Origin: Baylisascaris procyonis
Taxonomy: Eukaryota; Nematoda; Chromadorea; Rhabditida; Ascarididae
Assembly: GCA_037389465.1 (NCBI GenBank)
Contig: JAZARR010000095.1
Location: 3,478,501-3,542,500 of the forward strand
Direction: 5' to 3'
DNA length: 64,000 nucleotides
Shown here: positions 55,901-61,455 of the stretch, piece after piece
How the letters are laid out: the number at the start of each line of letters is the position of its first letter
Numbering within the stretch: position 1 is the stretch's first letter
Program-made: the position numbers and the translations under genes
The notes under the pieces: generated by a model
What the model saw: only the letters and a program-made list of their open reading frames with translations
What the model was told of the DNA's origin: nothing
Databases searched by the model: none

Positions 55901-57485
55901 TCAGCCTTATTGAACGCTTCTCTTCTAAATAGAATGGAAACTTAAGCGCAAACACGTCATATACACAGACATACAGACATAAAAACAATCTAAATTCGGG
56001 AACATTCTTATATGCGTAAAAATACGTAACAACGGCTCTCAACTACTTGATGCTTTTGGTTTGAAACTTCGAATCGCCTTCTTAAGGCTATAAAGTTTCA
56101 AATTGTGGTTGCTAGTAGTATTAAATTTGCTGCTTAATTGTTTTGCGATGATATATTAAAAAAAAATAAATGAAGTGGGCCGTAGGAACTGGCACGACAT
56201 GCACCTTTTCAAATACGCGCATCACGACCAGCAATTTCATAAATTATTAGAAAATGATCAAAAATTAGCAGCATTAATGGACTAATTTTAACCGATCGGA
56301 TCGCAACTCTCCGCAAAGGGACCTATTTATTTCATATAGTCGCTCATGAAATAACAAAAGTCACTAGGTCATACAACGTAAACAAATTTTTTTAATGCAA
56401 TTTAATACTTATAACTCTCTTAGAAATTGAATAATCGCTTTGACAGTAGAAGGACAGTGCGGTTCGGATTACGGGTAGAAATGATAGCTCCGCTATTGAG
56501 CAATTACGTCTTGACCTCCAGCACTCCGGAAATTGAAACCATCGAAGGACGAACAGACTTGTATTCAGACATACACATACCTACATCCATACGTATAGAT
56601 TCAGCTCCATCAGACTACGCTTGTAGTTAATGTAATTTGCTGAGATCACCAAAAAACGACGAATATTTTCAACGCCTAAAAATATGAGGAATTTATAATC
56701 GTGGAATTCCAATAAGTTCCATTTTTTGATATTTGAGGATCAACAAAAAACTGTTTAGATTATTCTGTAGTAGTATAGTTACAATGTATCATCACCTTTA
56801 ATGTTAGTTGTTGATTTTATAGGTTTAATAATACATTTAAATTCATATGGGAATGGTTTTATTCGGGAAAAATATGCTAACTTTTAACTAAGGGTTTCTA
56901 GGGGAACTATGGTTTTGCTTTGGAATAAGTTGTTGTGATGAAAGAACTAATCTGGGTGACGGACCACAGCTGAGATGGTCTAATAAAAATCCTCCCCACT
57001 TCCTACTATCCTCCCTCCCTCTCCGCTCTTTCACCCTACTCTTCTTCAATCCCCAATTTTCTATTGAGGCTTCATAATATTCCTTTCAGTTTCTATGATT
57101 ATAAGATCCATAGTTCCAGATATCCTGTAGCATGTTTTGACCTCCCCTTTCCTCACTTCCCCTCCCTAAAAAAAGAAGTTATAGGCATGTTCTAGTCAAT
57201 TCTACTAAGGTTCAACAAAATTGTTCGAATTTTTAGGCACTTCGAACGATCACATTTATTCTTGGTACGTTCACTATCTTATGGACACCATTCTACGTAT
57301 TGGCTACAATAATGGGCTTCTGTGATTCGTGCAAACATTCGAAGACGTTCAATTTGATGTATTCGATCAGCTATTTTCTGTGCTATATGAACAGTCCAAT
57401 CAATCCATTCTGCTATGCGATGGCAAATCAACAATTTAAACGCACATTGACACGTATCTTTAGAGGAGACTTCAGAAGGACTTGA
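11751..57485 (+). CDS. gar-2: GAR-2-like G-protein-coupled acetylcholine receptor (nine coding exons)
   Basis: Nine exons with fully consistent splice phases join to 528 codons. GPCR landmarks are all present: GN in helix 1, SLAVSD in helix 2, Cys of GWFLCD, Asp of LWLMIDY, DRY, Trp of helix 4, ECL2 Cys in HECYVQF, LWTPF in helix 6 and NPFCY in helix 7. The third intracellular loop is long (about residues 240-446). The sequence follows C. elegans GAR-2 closely as I recall it, including [12 protein letters not shown] and PFIDSDS in the loop; that protein is somewhat longer. GAR-2 is a neuronal acetylcholine receptor of muscarinic ancestry that signals through Gi/o and is insensitive to classical muscarinic antagonists. 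The start at 11751 is the only ATG between the first helix and an in-frame TGA, though an upstream exon is possible. Intron 1 is 34 kb, the other introns 0.4-3.6 kb. Confidence 0.92.
12680..12760. repeat. (AT)40 microsatellite
   Basis: About 80 bp of uninterrupted alternating A and T. The open frames of Ile-Tyr repeats across it on both strands are artefacts of the repeat. Confidence 0.97.
15252..15510 (-). repeat. degenerate 21 bp minisatellite (heptad-coding on the minus strand)
   Basis: The + strand repeats a CACTTCCTTCTTCATNGNA-like unit about ten times, with a period near 21 bp. On the minus strand one frame (15242-15439) reads as seven-residue units MKKEVxx: [28 protein letters not shown]. 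That is the spacing of a coiled-coil heptad. Upstream of the Met the frame meets a stop and the repeat continues in another frame, so this is more likely a repeat or decayed coding sequence than an intact gene. It lies inside gar-2 intron 1. Confidence 0.6.
15963..16031 (+). other. degenerate tRNA-like sequence
   Basis: An A-box-like TGGCTCAGCAG (15967-15977) and a B-box-like GGTTCGTTCC (16010-16019, one base short of GGTTCGANTCC) have tRNA-like spacing, with CCCGCTCGACAAATC between them. The acceptor stem does not pair and the T stem is broken. It looks like a tRNA pseudogene or the head of a tRNA-derived SINE, not a working tRNA gene. Confidence 0.35.
17274..17309. repeat. perfect 13 bp inverted repeat (hairpin)
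   Basis: GAGCTGTCAGAAC (17274-17286) and GTTCTGACAGCTC (17297-17309) are exact reverse complements around a 10-base loop. No T run follows and the stem is too short for a typical pre-miRNA. The role is unknown. Confidence 0.9.
17444..17479 (+). repeat. purine-rich tract
   Basis: An almost pure A/G stretch (GAGAGGGAGAGGGAAGGAGA-like) of about 36 bp in intron 1. Confidence 0.7.
18284..18396 (+). repeat. minisatellite, unit about 10-12 bp
   Basis: About ten degenerate copies of a GTTAGTGCAAA-like unit follow one another, with variants such as GTTACTGCAAA, GTTATTGCAAA and GTTAGCACGAA. The units differ by single substitutions and one- or two-base length changes. Confidence 0.85.
19346..19408 (-). 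repeat. C-rich pyrimidine tract with a minus-strand G-quadruplex motif
   Basis: Within it, 19351-19374 has C runs of 5, 5, 4 and 3 separated by loops of 1, 2 and 4 bases, which is a canonical G-quadruplex motif on the minus strand. Confidence 0.6.
20968..20986. repeat. short inverted repeat
   Basis: GAAGCACT and AGTGCTTC form an 8 bp perfect stem around a 3-base loop. It is small enough to be chance. Confidence 0.6.
21682..21879 (+). CDS. weak candidate: 65-residue basic peptide
   Basis: The ATG lies two bases after a good acceptor-like site (TTTCATTTCAG, AG at 21678-21679), the layout of a trans-spliced nematode start. The product is very basic at the N-terminus ([20 protein letters not shown]). 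No domain or relative is recognised, the codon use is AT-driven, and a frame on the other strand is also open. It is probably chance, and lies within gar-2 intron 1. Confidence 0.12.
   Translation: MNKKVRNYIRLRKTRRKVHSPNSSNILATKANNCLEVEHMKLKLVDAVEIHFRLLSSKISFRLSR
22841..22932. repeat. (AT)46 microsatellite
   Basis: 92 bp of uninterrupted alternating A and T, the second long AT tract in gar-2 intron 1. Confidence 0.97.
22987..23154 (+). CDS. weak candidate: orphan exon-like segment
   Basis: An acceptor-like TTATACAG (AG at 22985-22986) and a donor-like GTATGC at 23155 bound 168 bp open throughout in one frame, reading [20 protein letters not shown], then about 16 residues, then [20 protein letters not shown] and IK. 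The second half has codon-like G+C content unlike the flanks. The minus strand is also open here. No family is recognised. It may be a decayed exon, a retrocopy fragment or chance. Confidence 0.2.
26760..26923 (+). CDS. weak candidate: terminal-exon-like segment
   Basis: After an acceptor-like CTATAACAG (AG at 26758-26759) one frame reads [20 protein letters not shown] and continues to [10 protein letters not shown] and a TGA at 26921-26923. The composition is protein-like and unlike the AT-driven noise around it. I do not recognise it and found no matching upstream exon. The frame has no ATG at its beginning. It could be a relic of a gene or transposon inside gar-2 intron 1. Confidence 0.2.
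26961..27117 (+). repeat. pyrimidine-rich tract
   Basis: About 150 bp, overwhelmingly C and T, with repeated CCTCTCC/CCCCTTCC-like words. Confidence 0.7.
29744..29815 (+). repeat. purine-rich tract with short tandem repeat
   Basis: Nearly pure A/G over 70 bp. It begins with two adjacent copies of GGGGGACAGA-like units and continues as GGAGAGAGGGAAGATGAGAG-like sequence. Confidence 0.7.
30341..30362 (-). other. minus-strand G-quadruplex motif
   Basis: C runs of 5, 5, 3 and 3 on the + strand are separated by loops of 1, 1 and 4 bases. Confidence 0.6.
34385..34579 (+). CDS. weak candidate: Cys-rich 64-residue ORF
   Basis: An ATG-initiated ORF with eight or so cysteines, clustered as [15 protein letters not shown] near the N-terminus and CAYC near the C-terminus. 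It has no signal peptide, so it does not look like a secreted Cys-rich peptide, and no zinc-binding family is recognised. In sequence this AT-rich, TGT/TGC-rich frames do occur by chance. Confidence 0.1.
   Translation: MSMYSKTSCNVICAKKCNCFDLCKRENETGEGKNFEKKNYYMSDKIKRLYLCAYCKKLYGKLFR
35637..35651. repeat. 15-base C run
   Basis: Fifteen consecutive C, followed by G and five more C. Other long C runs occur at 9751-9762, 40475-40484 and 58549-58563. Confidence 0.95.
39740..39835 (+). other. possible tRNA-derived repeat fragment
   Basis: An A-box-like TGGATTAGGAA is followed about 50 bases later by a B-box-like CGGATTCGCTC. The match is poor and no cloverleaf forms. It is listed because similar boxed stretches occur at 15963 and 41550. 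Confidence 0.15.
40274..40313 (+). repeat. short tandem repeat, TACCTAATA unit
   Basis: Four degenerate copies of an ACCTAATA-like unit of about 9-10 bp. Confidence 0.7.
40441..40497 (+). repeat. C-rich pyrimidine tract
   Basis: Mostly C and T, with a 10-base C run at 40475-40484. Confidence 0.65.
41546..41611 (+). other. degenerate tRNA-like sequence
   Basis: CGAGAG near the left end pairs with CTCTCG 54 bases later. Between them lie an A-box-like TAGCTAAGCAA and a B-box-like TATTCGATCC. The total is about 60 nt, shorter than a tRNA, and the anticodon arm is not intact, so it is most likely a pseudogene or a SINE fragment. Confidence 0.3.
41612..42080. other. GC-richer stretch of unknown origin
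   Basis: More balanced in base composition than the surrounding intron and without long open frames. It could be an old transposon or retrocopy. No protein match was recognised on either strand. Confidence 0.25.
43225..43266 (+). repeat. 21 bp tandem duplication
   Basis: ATAATAAGGGATTCATATTGC (43225-43245) is followed directly by a near copy (43246-43266) that differs mainly at its 3' end. Confidence 0.85.
44952..45158 (+). CDS. weak candidate: exon-like ORF before gar-2 exon 2
   Basis: An ATG-initiated frame of 69 codons runs to a good donor (CAG then GTAAAT, GT at 45159-45160) in phase 0. It begins [20 protein letters not shown]. Phase 0 would join to gar-2 exon 2, 1 kb downstream, but the result would lack helix 1 and half of helix 2, so a functional receptor isoform is unlikely. 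A second frame is also open. Probably chance. Confidence 0.12.
46120..46274 (+). CDS. gar-2: gar-2 exon 2 (helix 2 end, ECL1, helix 3)
   Basis: It encodes [20 protein letters not shown], then [20 protein letters not shown] and [11 protein letters not shown], with the disulphide Cys and the helix 3 Asp that contacts amine ligands. It ends two bases into the Arg codon of DRY. Acceptor TTTCTTCAG, donor GTAAGT. Confidence 0.95.
46275..46694 (+). other. gar-2 intron 2
   Basis: 420 bp, GTAAGT to TTTCCAG. Nothing else was seen in it. Confidence 0.9.
46695..46779 (+). CDS. gar-2: gar-2 exon 3 (DRY, ICL2, helix 4)
   Basis: It completes the Arg of DRY and reads [20 protein letters not shown], then LIIAVVWL, ending on the conserved helix 4 Trp-Leu. 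Donor GTTTGT at 46780, phase 0. Confidence 0.94.
47402..47439 (+). repeat. 19 bp tandem duplication
   Basis: TTAATGGTTTATTTAATGG at 47402-47420 is followed by TTAATGGTTTATTTAATAT at 47421-47439. Confidence 0.9.
48069..48150 (+). repeat. G-rich purine tract
   Basis: Mostly G and A, with several runs of three to four G (GGGGAGGAGGG, TTTGGGGAGG). One loop is too long for the strict G-quadruplex rule. Confidence 0.65.
48306..48524 (+). CDS. gar-2: gar-2 exon 4 (helix 4 end, ECL2, helix 5)
   Basis: Its 73 codons start [20 protein letters not shown], include the ECL2 Cys in [12 protein letters not shown], and form helix 5 ([20 protein letters not shown]). Helix 5 lacks the usual Pro of class A receptors. 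The exon ends in the start of loop 3 (ASKSEQ), phase 0. Confidence 0.95.
48525..49564 (+). other. gar-2 intron 4
   Basis: 1,040 bp, donor GTTTGT, acceptor GTATTTTAG. No other feature was recognised. Confidence 0.88.
49565..49689 (+). CDS. gar-2: gar-2 exon 5 (intracellular loop 3)
   Basis: It encodes [20 protein letters not shown] and then a Ser/Thr/Pro-rich stretch ([20 protein letters not shown]). KTKRLA.L.EMRRP is shared with C. elegans GAR-2 as I recall it. It ends two bases into a Lys codon, donor GTATTT. Confidence 0.9.
52613..52690. repeat. dispersed repeat, copy A
   Basis: AAATAGAAAAGCGCG followed by GGCGCGACGATGTGCGCTTT. It resembles copies at 53092 and 56165. Confidence 0.5.
53092..53170. 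repeat. dispersed repeat, copy B
   Basis: AAATAGAAAAGCGCGCCAGG followed by AGCTGGCGCGATGTGCATTT. It shares both blocks with copy A and the second block with copy C. Confidence 0.5.
53335..53424 (+). CDS. gar-2: gar-2 exon 6 (intracellular loop 3)
   Basis: 90 bp, phases 2 and 2, reading [20 protein letters not shown] then VTVSTNAAT. It is low-complexity and fits only because both splice phases match; this loop is variable between nematodes. Acceptor TTATTGCAG, donor GTAGTA (weak). Confidence 0.7.
53425..53802 (+). other. gar-2 intron 6
   Basis: 378 bp, AT-rich, acceptor GAATTTTAG. Nothing else was seen. Confidence 0.75.
53803..53983 (+). CDS. gar-2: gar-2 exon 7 (conserved part of loop 3)
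   Basis: It reads [20 protein letters not shown] and later [20 protein letters not shown]. These blocks correspond to the [12 protein letters not shown] and PFIDADSVSSMVGHDD segments that I recall in C. elegans GAR-2. The exon ends DSPRIE, phase 0, donor GTTTGA (non-consensus at the end). Confidence 0.88.
53984..54901 (+). other. gar-2 intron 7
   Basis: 918 bp. It contains a GC-richer patch near 54090-54350 with an 8 bp inverted repeat (54309-54316/54334-54341). No gene was recognised. Confidence 0.82.
54902..55102 (+). CDS. gar-2: gar-2 exon 8 (loop 3 end)
   Basis: It reads [20 protein letters not shown], then [36 protein letters not shown] and [12 protein letters not shown] chose the acceptor at 54900-54901 (GATTCAG) because the stronger-looking one 30 bp upstream would bring in-frame stops. 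Phase 0 at both ends. The Arg/Lys-rich end just before helix 6 is the usual G-protein contact region. Confidence 0.9.
55103..57236 (+). other. gar-2 intron 8
   Basis: 2,134 bp. It contains copy C of the dispersed repeat (about 56165-56240), two ACATACACATAC-like stretches and pyrimidine-rich tracts near 56985-57060 and 57140-57180. No gene is seen. Confidence 0.82.
56165..56240. repeat. dispersed repeat, copy C
   Basis: AGGAACTGGCACGACATGCA followed by CCTTTTC. It aligns with the second block of copy B with several substitutions. Confidence 0.4.
57237..57485 (+). CDS. gar-2: gar-2 exon 9 (helices 6 and 7, C-terminus)
   Basis: It encodes [20 protein letters not shown], then [36 protein letters not shown] and the short helix 8 tail ending GDFRRT and TGA. 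Helix 6 has WTPFY where muscarinic receptors have WTPYN. NPFCY is the NPxxY motif. Acceptor ATTTTTAG. Confidence 0.96.
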   Translation, partial: ALRTITFILGTFTILWTPFYVLATIMGFCDSCKHSKTFNLMYSISYFLCYMNSPINPFCYAMANQQFKRTLTRIFRGDFRRT

Positions 57486-57632
57486 CCGATATGTCTGTGT
57501 GGTGCTGTATTTTATCAGGCACTGCCTTTATTGTCGATAATTGATTGAATGCCAATTTAAATCTTGTTTCTTCCTTATATTAGTTACGGGTCTATATTGG
57601 CTCATAAAATTAACGTAAGAAATTAAGTGATC

Positions 57633-57638
57633 AATAAA
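57633..57638 (+). terminator. gar-2 polyadenylation signal
   Basis: AATAAA lies 148 bp after the gar-2 stop codon and is the first canonical signal there. Confidence 0.6.
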
Positions 57639-58664
57639 GGTCTCCCACTGAAGTATATTTAAAATAACGCTAGCACCTCAAGATGTGATGAGGAGTTGTG
57701 TCATAACGGGAAGAGAGTTATAAACCTTTTGCTTGAAAGTTTTATAAATGTTAATTGAGTATGCGGGTCCTGTTAATGAGCAGCAAAAAACGATAGGATA
57801 CTTCTTCGACGATTCCTTTTTTGGAATCGAACAATGAAAAAAGTCTCTTTCAGTTTAGCAGAGTCATTTCGAATTGTTTCGCTACCAATATTTCTGCACC
57901 GATTCCAATTATTCATTGATACGTCATAGAGGAGGGCCGGGTTGACAAGGAGAAGGATTGATTCTAAACTCATTCTTATTGGACGAATATCAGAAAAATT
58001 TATTATTTGATTGTTTCATCGGAAGCATAAGAACATATATGCAAAGTGCCCTCTATGAAAGTTGCATATGTGACTTTTTATAGACTGAGGGAGGTGCGGG
58101 TGATGATAGGGGAGGAAAAGGAGACAAGCTGCTTCTCGAACTCGCACTTTGCGTCCAGACGTTAAAACATCCGAGGTGTAAATATCTAACGTGGTTGTTT
58201 AAACGGCCAGTGACATGATTAGTATTGATTTACAACGGCAATGATATTCGATCACGAGCGTTATTAATAACTCTTAACTGAGCCCAACTATAATGCAAAA
58301 TTTGAATGAATTCTTTCAAAGAATATATTTGTCTGTTAATTAATCGAAGTTTATTTCCTACACATCGATTTTAGATTTGTTTGTTTATATTGCTTTGCTA
58401 ATTTATTATCGTATCACCTCGAATAAAAGCCCACTCCTCGAAGTTTTCAAAGAGGAGATCCAATGTTCAGATGATTAATAGGCAAGAAGAGCTGAAAATT
58501 TTCTCATAATTTTTGTAATAGTACCATGATAGTGCTGAGACATCACATCCCCCCCCCCCCCCCAGCAAAACAATTCTTTCACGTCCTTCAATTTCTTGGA
58601 TAGATGATATTATTATTCATCAAGAATAATCGACTCCATCCGCCAAAAACTTTTACTGGTTGGT

Positions 58665-58701
58665 GGGAAAGGGTGAGGGGTGGGGTGAGGGAGGGGCTGG
58701 G
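58665..58701 (+). other. strong G-quadruplex motif
   Basis: Seven runs of three or four G are separated by loops of one to three bases: GGGAAAGGGTGAGGGG, then TGGGGTGAGGGAGGGGCTGGG. It is the strongest such motif in the window and lies 1.2 kb after the gar-2 stop. Confidence 0.75.
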
Positions 58702-59092
58702 ATTCATTTGGAGAGGAAGAGAGATCGAAGGGGGTAGAGAGGAGATGAAGTTGAGAAAATAGAAGGACATGAGGTGTTCGAAGTTAATCGATGTACTGTG
58801 TATGCATTAGAAAGCATTCGGCTATGTTCTACTGGAATGTGCTTTAATCTTTTTTTTTTCATTAACGAAATTTTTATAATAAAAAATCAAATATATCTCT
58901 TTGCTCATAAGATTAAACGAATTATTTATCGAAATTCTATGTTATATTATGATAATTATGACGTCATAAGATGTGTTGCTTTATTGCGATTTTTTTTTTT
59001 TACTTCTATAGTAGAAGCTTTTCTATGTTTAACTGGTTTCGGTTGAACTTCCAAATCTCTTTTTACCAACTGAAAACAATTGCATCGACACA

Positions 59093-59540
59093 ATGAACAC
59101 ACTCGCTCGGCTGAACTTTGCAAATTCTATCGAGCAGGTTTTAATTCGGCTGGCAGAAGTGACAGAATTTGAAAGAATGCTGTTACCGTTGCAAGATATC
59201 CATGAAGGTGTTGTCGGTACAGTGTGACAACCAAATACTTAAGCTCATTTGGGCATACCGGTACAGCATAAAGCAAACATTATTTGAAGTGAACGTAGAA
59301 TTTTCACCCAAAGGCCCAAAAGGACAGCCATTTGCCAAGAAGGAGAGAGAAAGGCGACAAAAATTTCGAAGAGTTGTCACGAAGAGAAGGGGAAGGCGAT
59401 GCGGAAGTTTCTTGTGTTTCCACATTAAGCTGACCACGAAATTCAAAGTATACGAGGAGAACAAACCGTCACAGCAATCTCCTCTTCAAAAATCCTCTGC
59501 AACGAATTTCCGTCATTTATGCTTTACTCAGGAAGAATGA
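59093..59540 (+). pseudogene. weak candidate: coding-like island, possibly decayed
   Basis: A 44-codon ATG frame (59093-59227) reads MNTLARLNFANSIEQVLIRL, then AEVTEFERMLLPLQDIHEG, and stops at TGA. The frame shifted by one base continues open to 59540 with a Lys/Arg-rich middle (AKKERERRQKFRRVVTKRRG). Composition is protein-like and G+C is raised above the flanks, but no family is recognised and no splice structure connects the two frames. It could be a frameshifted relic, a retrocopy or chance. Confidence 0.2.
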
Positions 59541-61357
59541 CGCGATGCGAATGTGCAGTCTATCTGCATGCTGATTCGAACAGCTAGCTGGCTATACCTA
59601 TTTGATAAAAATTGTAAGATTGGTGCTTCAAGCAATCCTGCGCTCCTGACTTAAGAATCGAATCACATCCTTAACCTCACCATTTCATGACCACTCAAAT
59701 CACTGAAATTCTATTGCGGATAAAAGCCTTTTAGAAAAGGCAATTGCTTTCAGTAGAACAGAACAAAATACTTTCTTGTTGTCTTACCTTCCAAAAACTG
59801 GTTCGAAGCCATTGATTTCGTCGTAAAGGTAGCAGAACCACCATCCTTTCCCCACCCTTTTGGGATGCTTTTAAAAATTTTCAAAAATCCATGATAATGC
59901 CTGTAGTGTGCAGTTCAATGTTAGGGAGTGCGTGTGAATGAAACAGTATGAAACTTGGTGTTAAGGAGTATGATCGGAAATTTCTCGTTGACAAAACAAA
60001 TAATATTCTTTTCTAGACCCTTATCCTAAAAACTTTAAAAGTTCTGTACAGCATAATGGAACAGTTCTCAATAAACCTGATTTATACGGTAAGCTAGTCA
60101 CTTCTTTAGCTAGAGAGGTGGATATGCCCAAACGCCATTTTTTGGGATATCCCCAAAAGTTTTTGATTTTATTTCATGTACACATTAGGAGAGATTTCAC
60201 ATAAAAACGTTCTAAATTTTATTGTATCAAAACGGCAAGTATGAAGATTGTTCTTATGGACCAATTTAGGAAGTGGTTTCATTAACAGAACCAAGCCATG
60301 CAATAATTTTGGAACATCTCCCCTCTTCTCCAGAGACCGCTTTGAACGCCATTTTGATACCTTTTGAGCCAGCTTGCAAAAATACATACATTACACTCCC
60401 CTTCAAGAGAATTTCCGGCTTTTTTTTTGCTTGATATGCAATAGATGTTTTTTCTTTGGTATTGCTCACTGAAGATGATCTAATTATTGTGGACTAAAAC
60501 TACAAAATTAAAAAGGTTGAAAGTATTGAGGTAAAGAGAAGGTAAGAAGAATATTAATGTATTTATTGAGGAAACAATAAAAAAAACGCTTGCATATAAT
60601 AATTCTAATTTGTTTTTGTCAATTTTTTATACTGACTACCGAAAATTTTTGGAAGTCATTTTTTATTTCAGTGGAAGCAAATATTGAAACATTCTCATTG
60701 CTGATAAAACTTTAAAGAAGAGCTGCAAATAAAATAGTATGGCTTATCTTCGCTTCTATTATATTCAGTCGTTTGTTAATGTAGCCTGGAAACTTTTTTT
60801 GCGATACGGGTTTTTTATAGACTTGTCTTGCTGCTATGAAGATAAATGTGAAAATGGGTCAGATGCGCTAGCGTTGTAATATGTGCTTTCATAGAGCTCC
60901 TTATTAGATCAACAGCTCTTATCAATTCAAATAATAAAAACATATTTAAAAAAAAAAACAAATAATAAAACATATGCCTGATCGCCATGCGGAAAATTTT
61001 GAAAATATTTTACTTTCTATGCGCTTCTATGATTTGTTTGTTTGAAGAATGCGTAGATACACGCAGACATATGTGTACACATAGACACGACGTCGTTATA
61101 AGATGTTCTGCAAATGCACTATTGCAGATGCGCACAAAAAATGCGCATTTTAAAAGATGCTGCAAAGTGTGAAGTGTTTGTTTAAAAATTGTAACAGTAA
61201 AATAAAGCAGTATTGTTTGTTCATGTTTCAGCAAACAATACGAGAAATCGTCGCGTGGATATTTTTTCATTGCGATACGCACACTCAACAAACAAAAGCT
61301 ACAAGCTTAATGCATTTTTGCACGAAATCGACTTAATATTGAACGTAACGAAACGAC

Positions 61358-61363
61358 TATAAA
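61358..61363 (+). promoter_or_regulatory. possible TATA box of the secreted-protein gene
   Basis: TATAAA lies 87 bp before the ATG and about 50 bp before the acceptor-like site at 61413. It may be chance in sequence this AT-rich. Confidence 0.25.
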
Positions 61364-61410
61364 TTGTAGTTTCATGTTAACGCTTCATTCAATTCGCTTG
61401 TTCTGCTCTT

Positions 61411-61415
61411 TCAGT
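61411..61415 (+). promoter_or_regulatory. candidate spliced-leader trans-splice acceptor
   Basis: A pyrimidine-rich CTGCTCTTTCAG (AG at 61413-61414) lies 30 bp upstream of the start codon. No upstream exon with a matching donor was recognised. Nematode mRNAs often receive a spliced leader at just such a site. Confidence 0.45.
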
Positions 61416-61444
61416 TGCACTCAGTGCTAGAATCGGCTTTCGAC

Positions 61445-61455
61445 ATGATCTTTAG
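61445..61455 (+). CDS. secreted repeat protein, exon 1
   Basis: ATG ATC TTT AG before the donor GTGAGG at 61456, giving MIF and two bases of an Arg codon. Very short coding first exons that begin a signal peptide are common in secreted-protein genes. Confidence 0.8.

Larger units (their letters stand above)
57486..61357. other. gar-2 3' UTR and intergenic sequence
   Basis: The 3' UTR probably ends near 57650. The rest holds a run of 15 C (58549-58563), a strong G-quadruplex motif (58665-58701), a CRE palindrome (58959-58966) and a coding-like island (59093-59540). No confident gene lies here. Confidence 0.55.
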
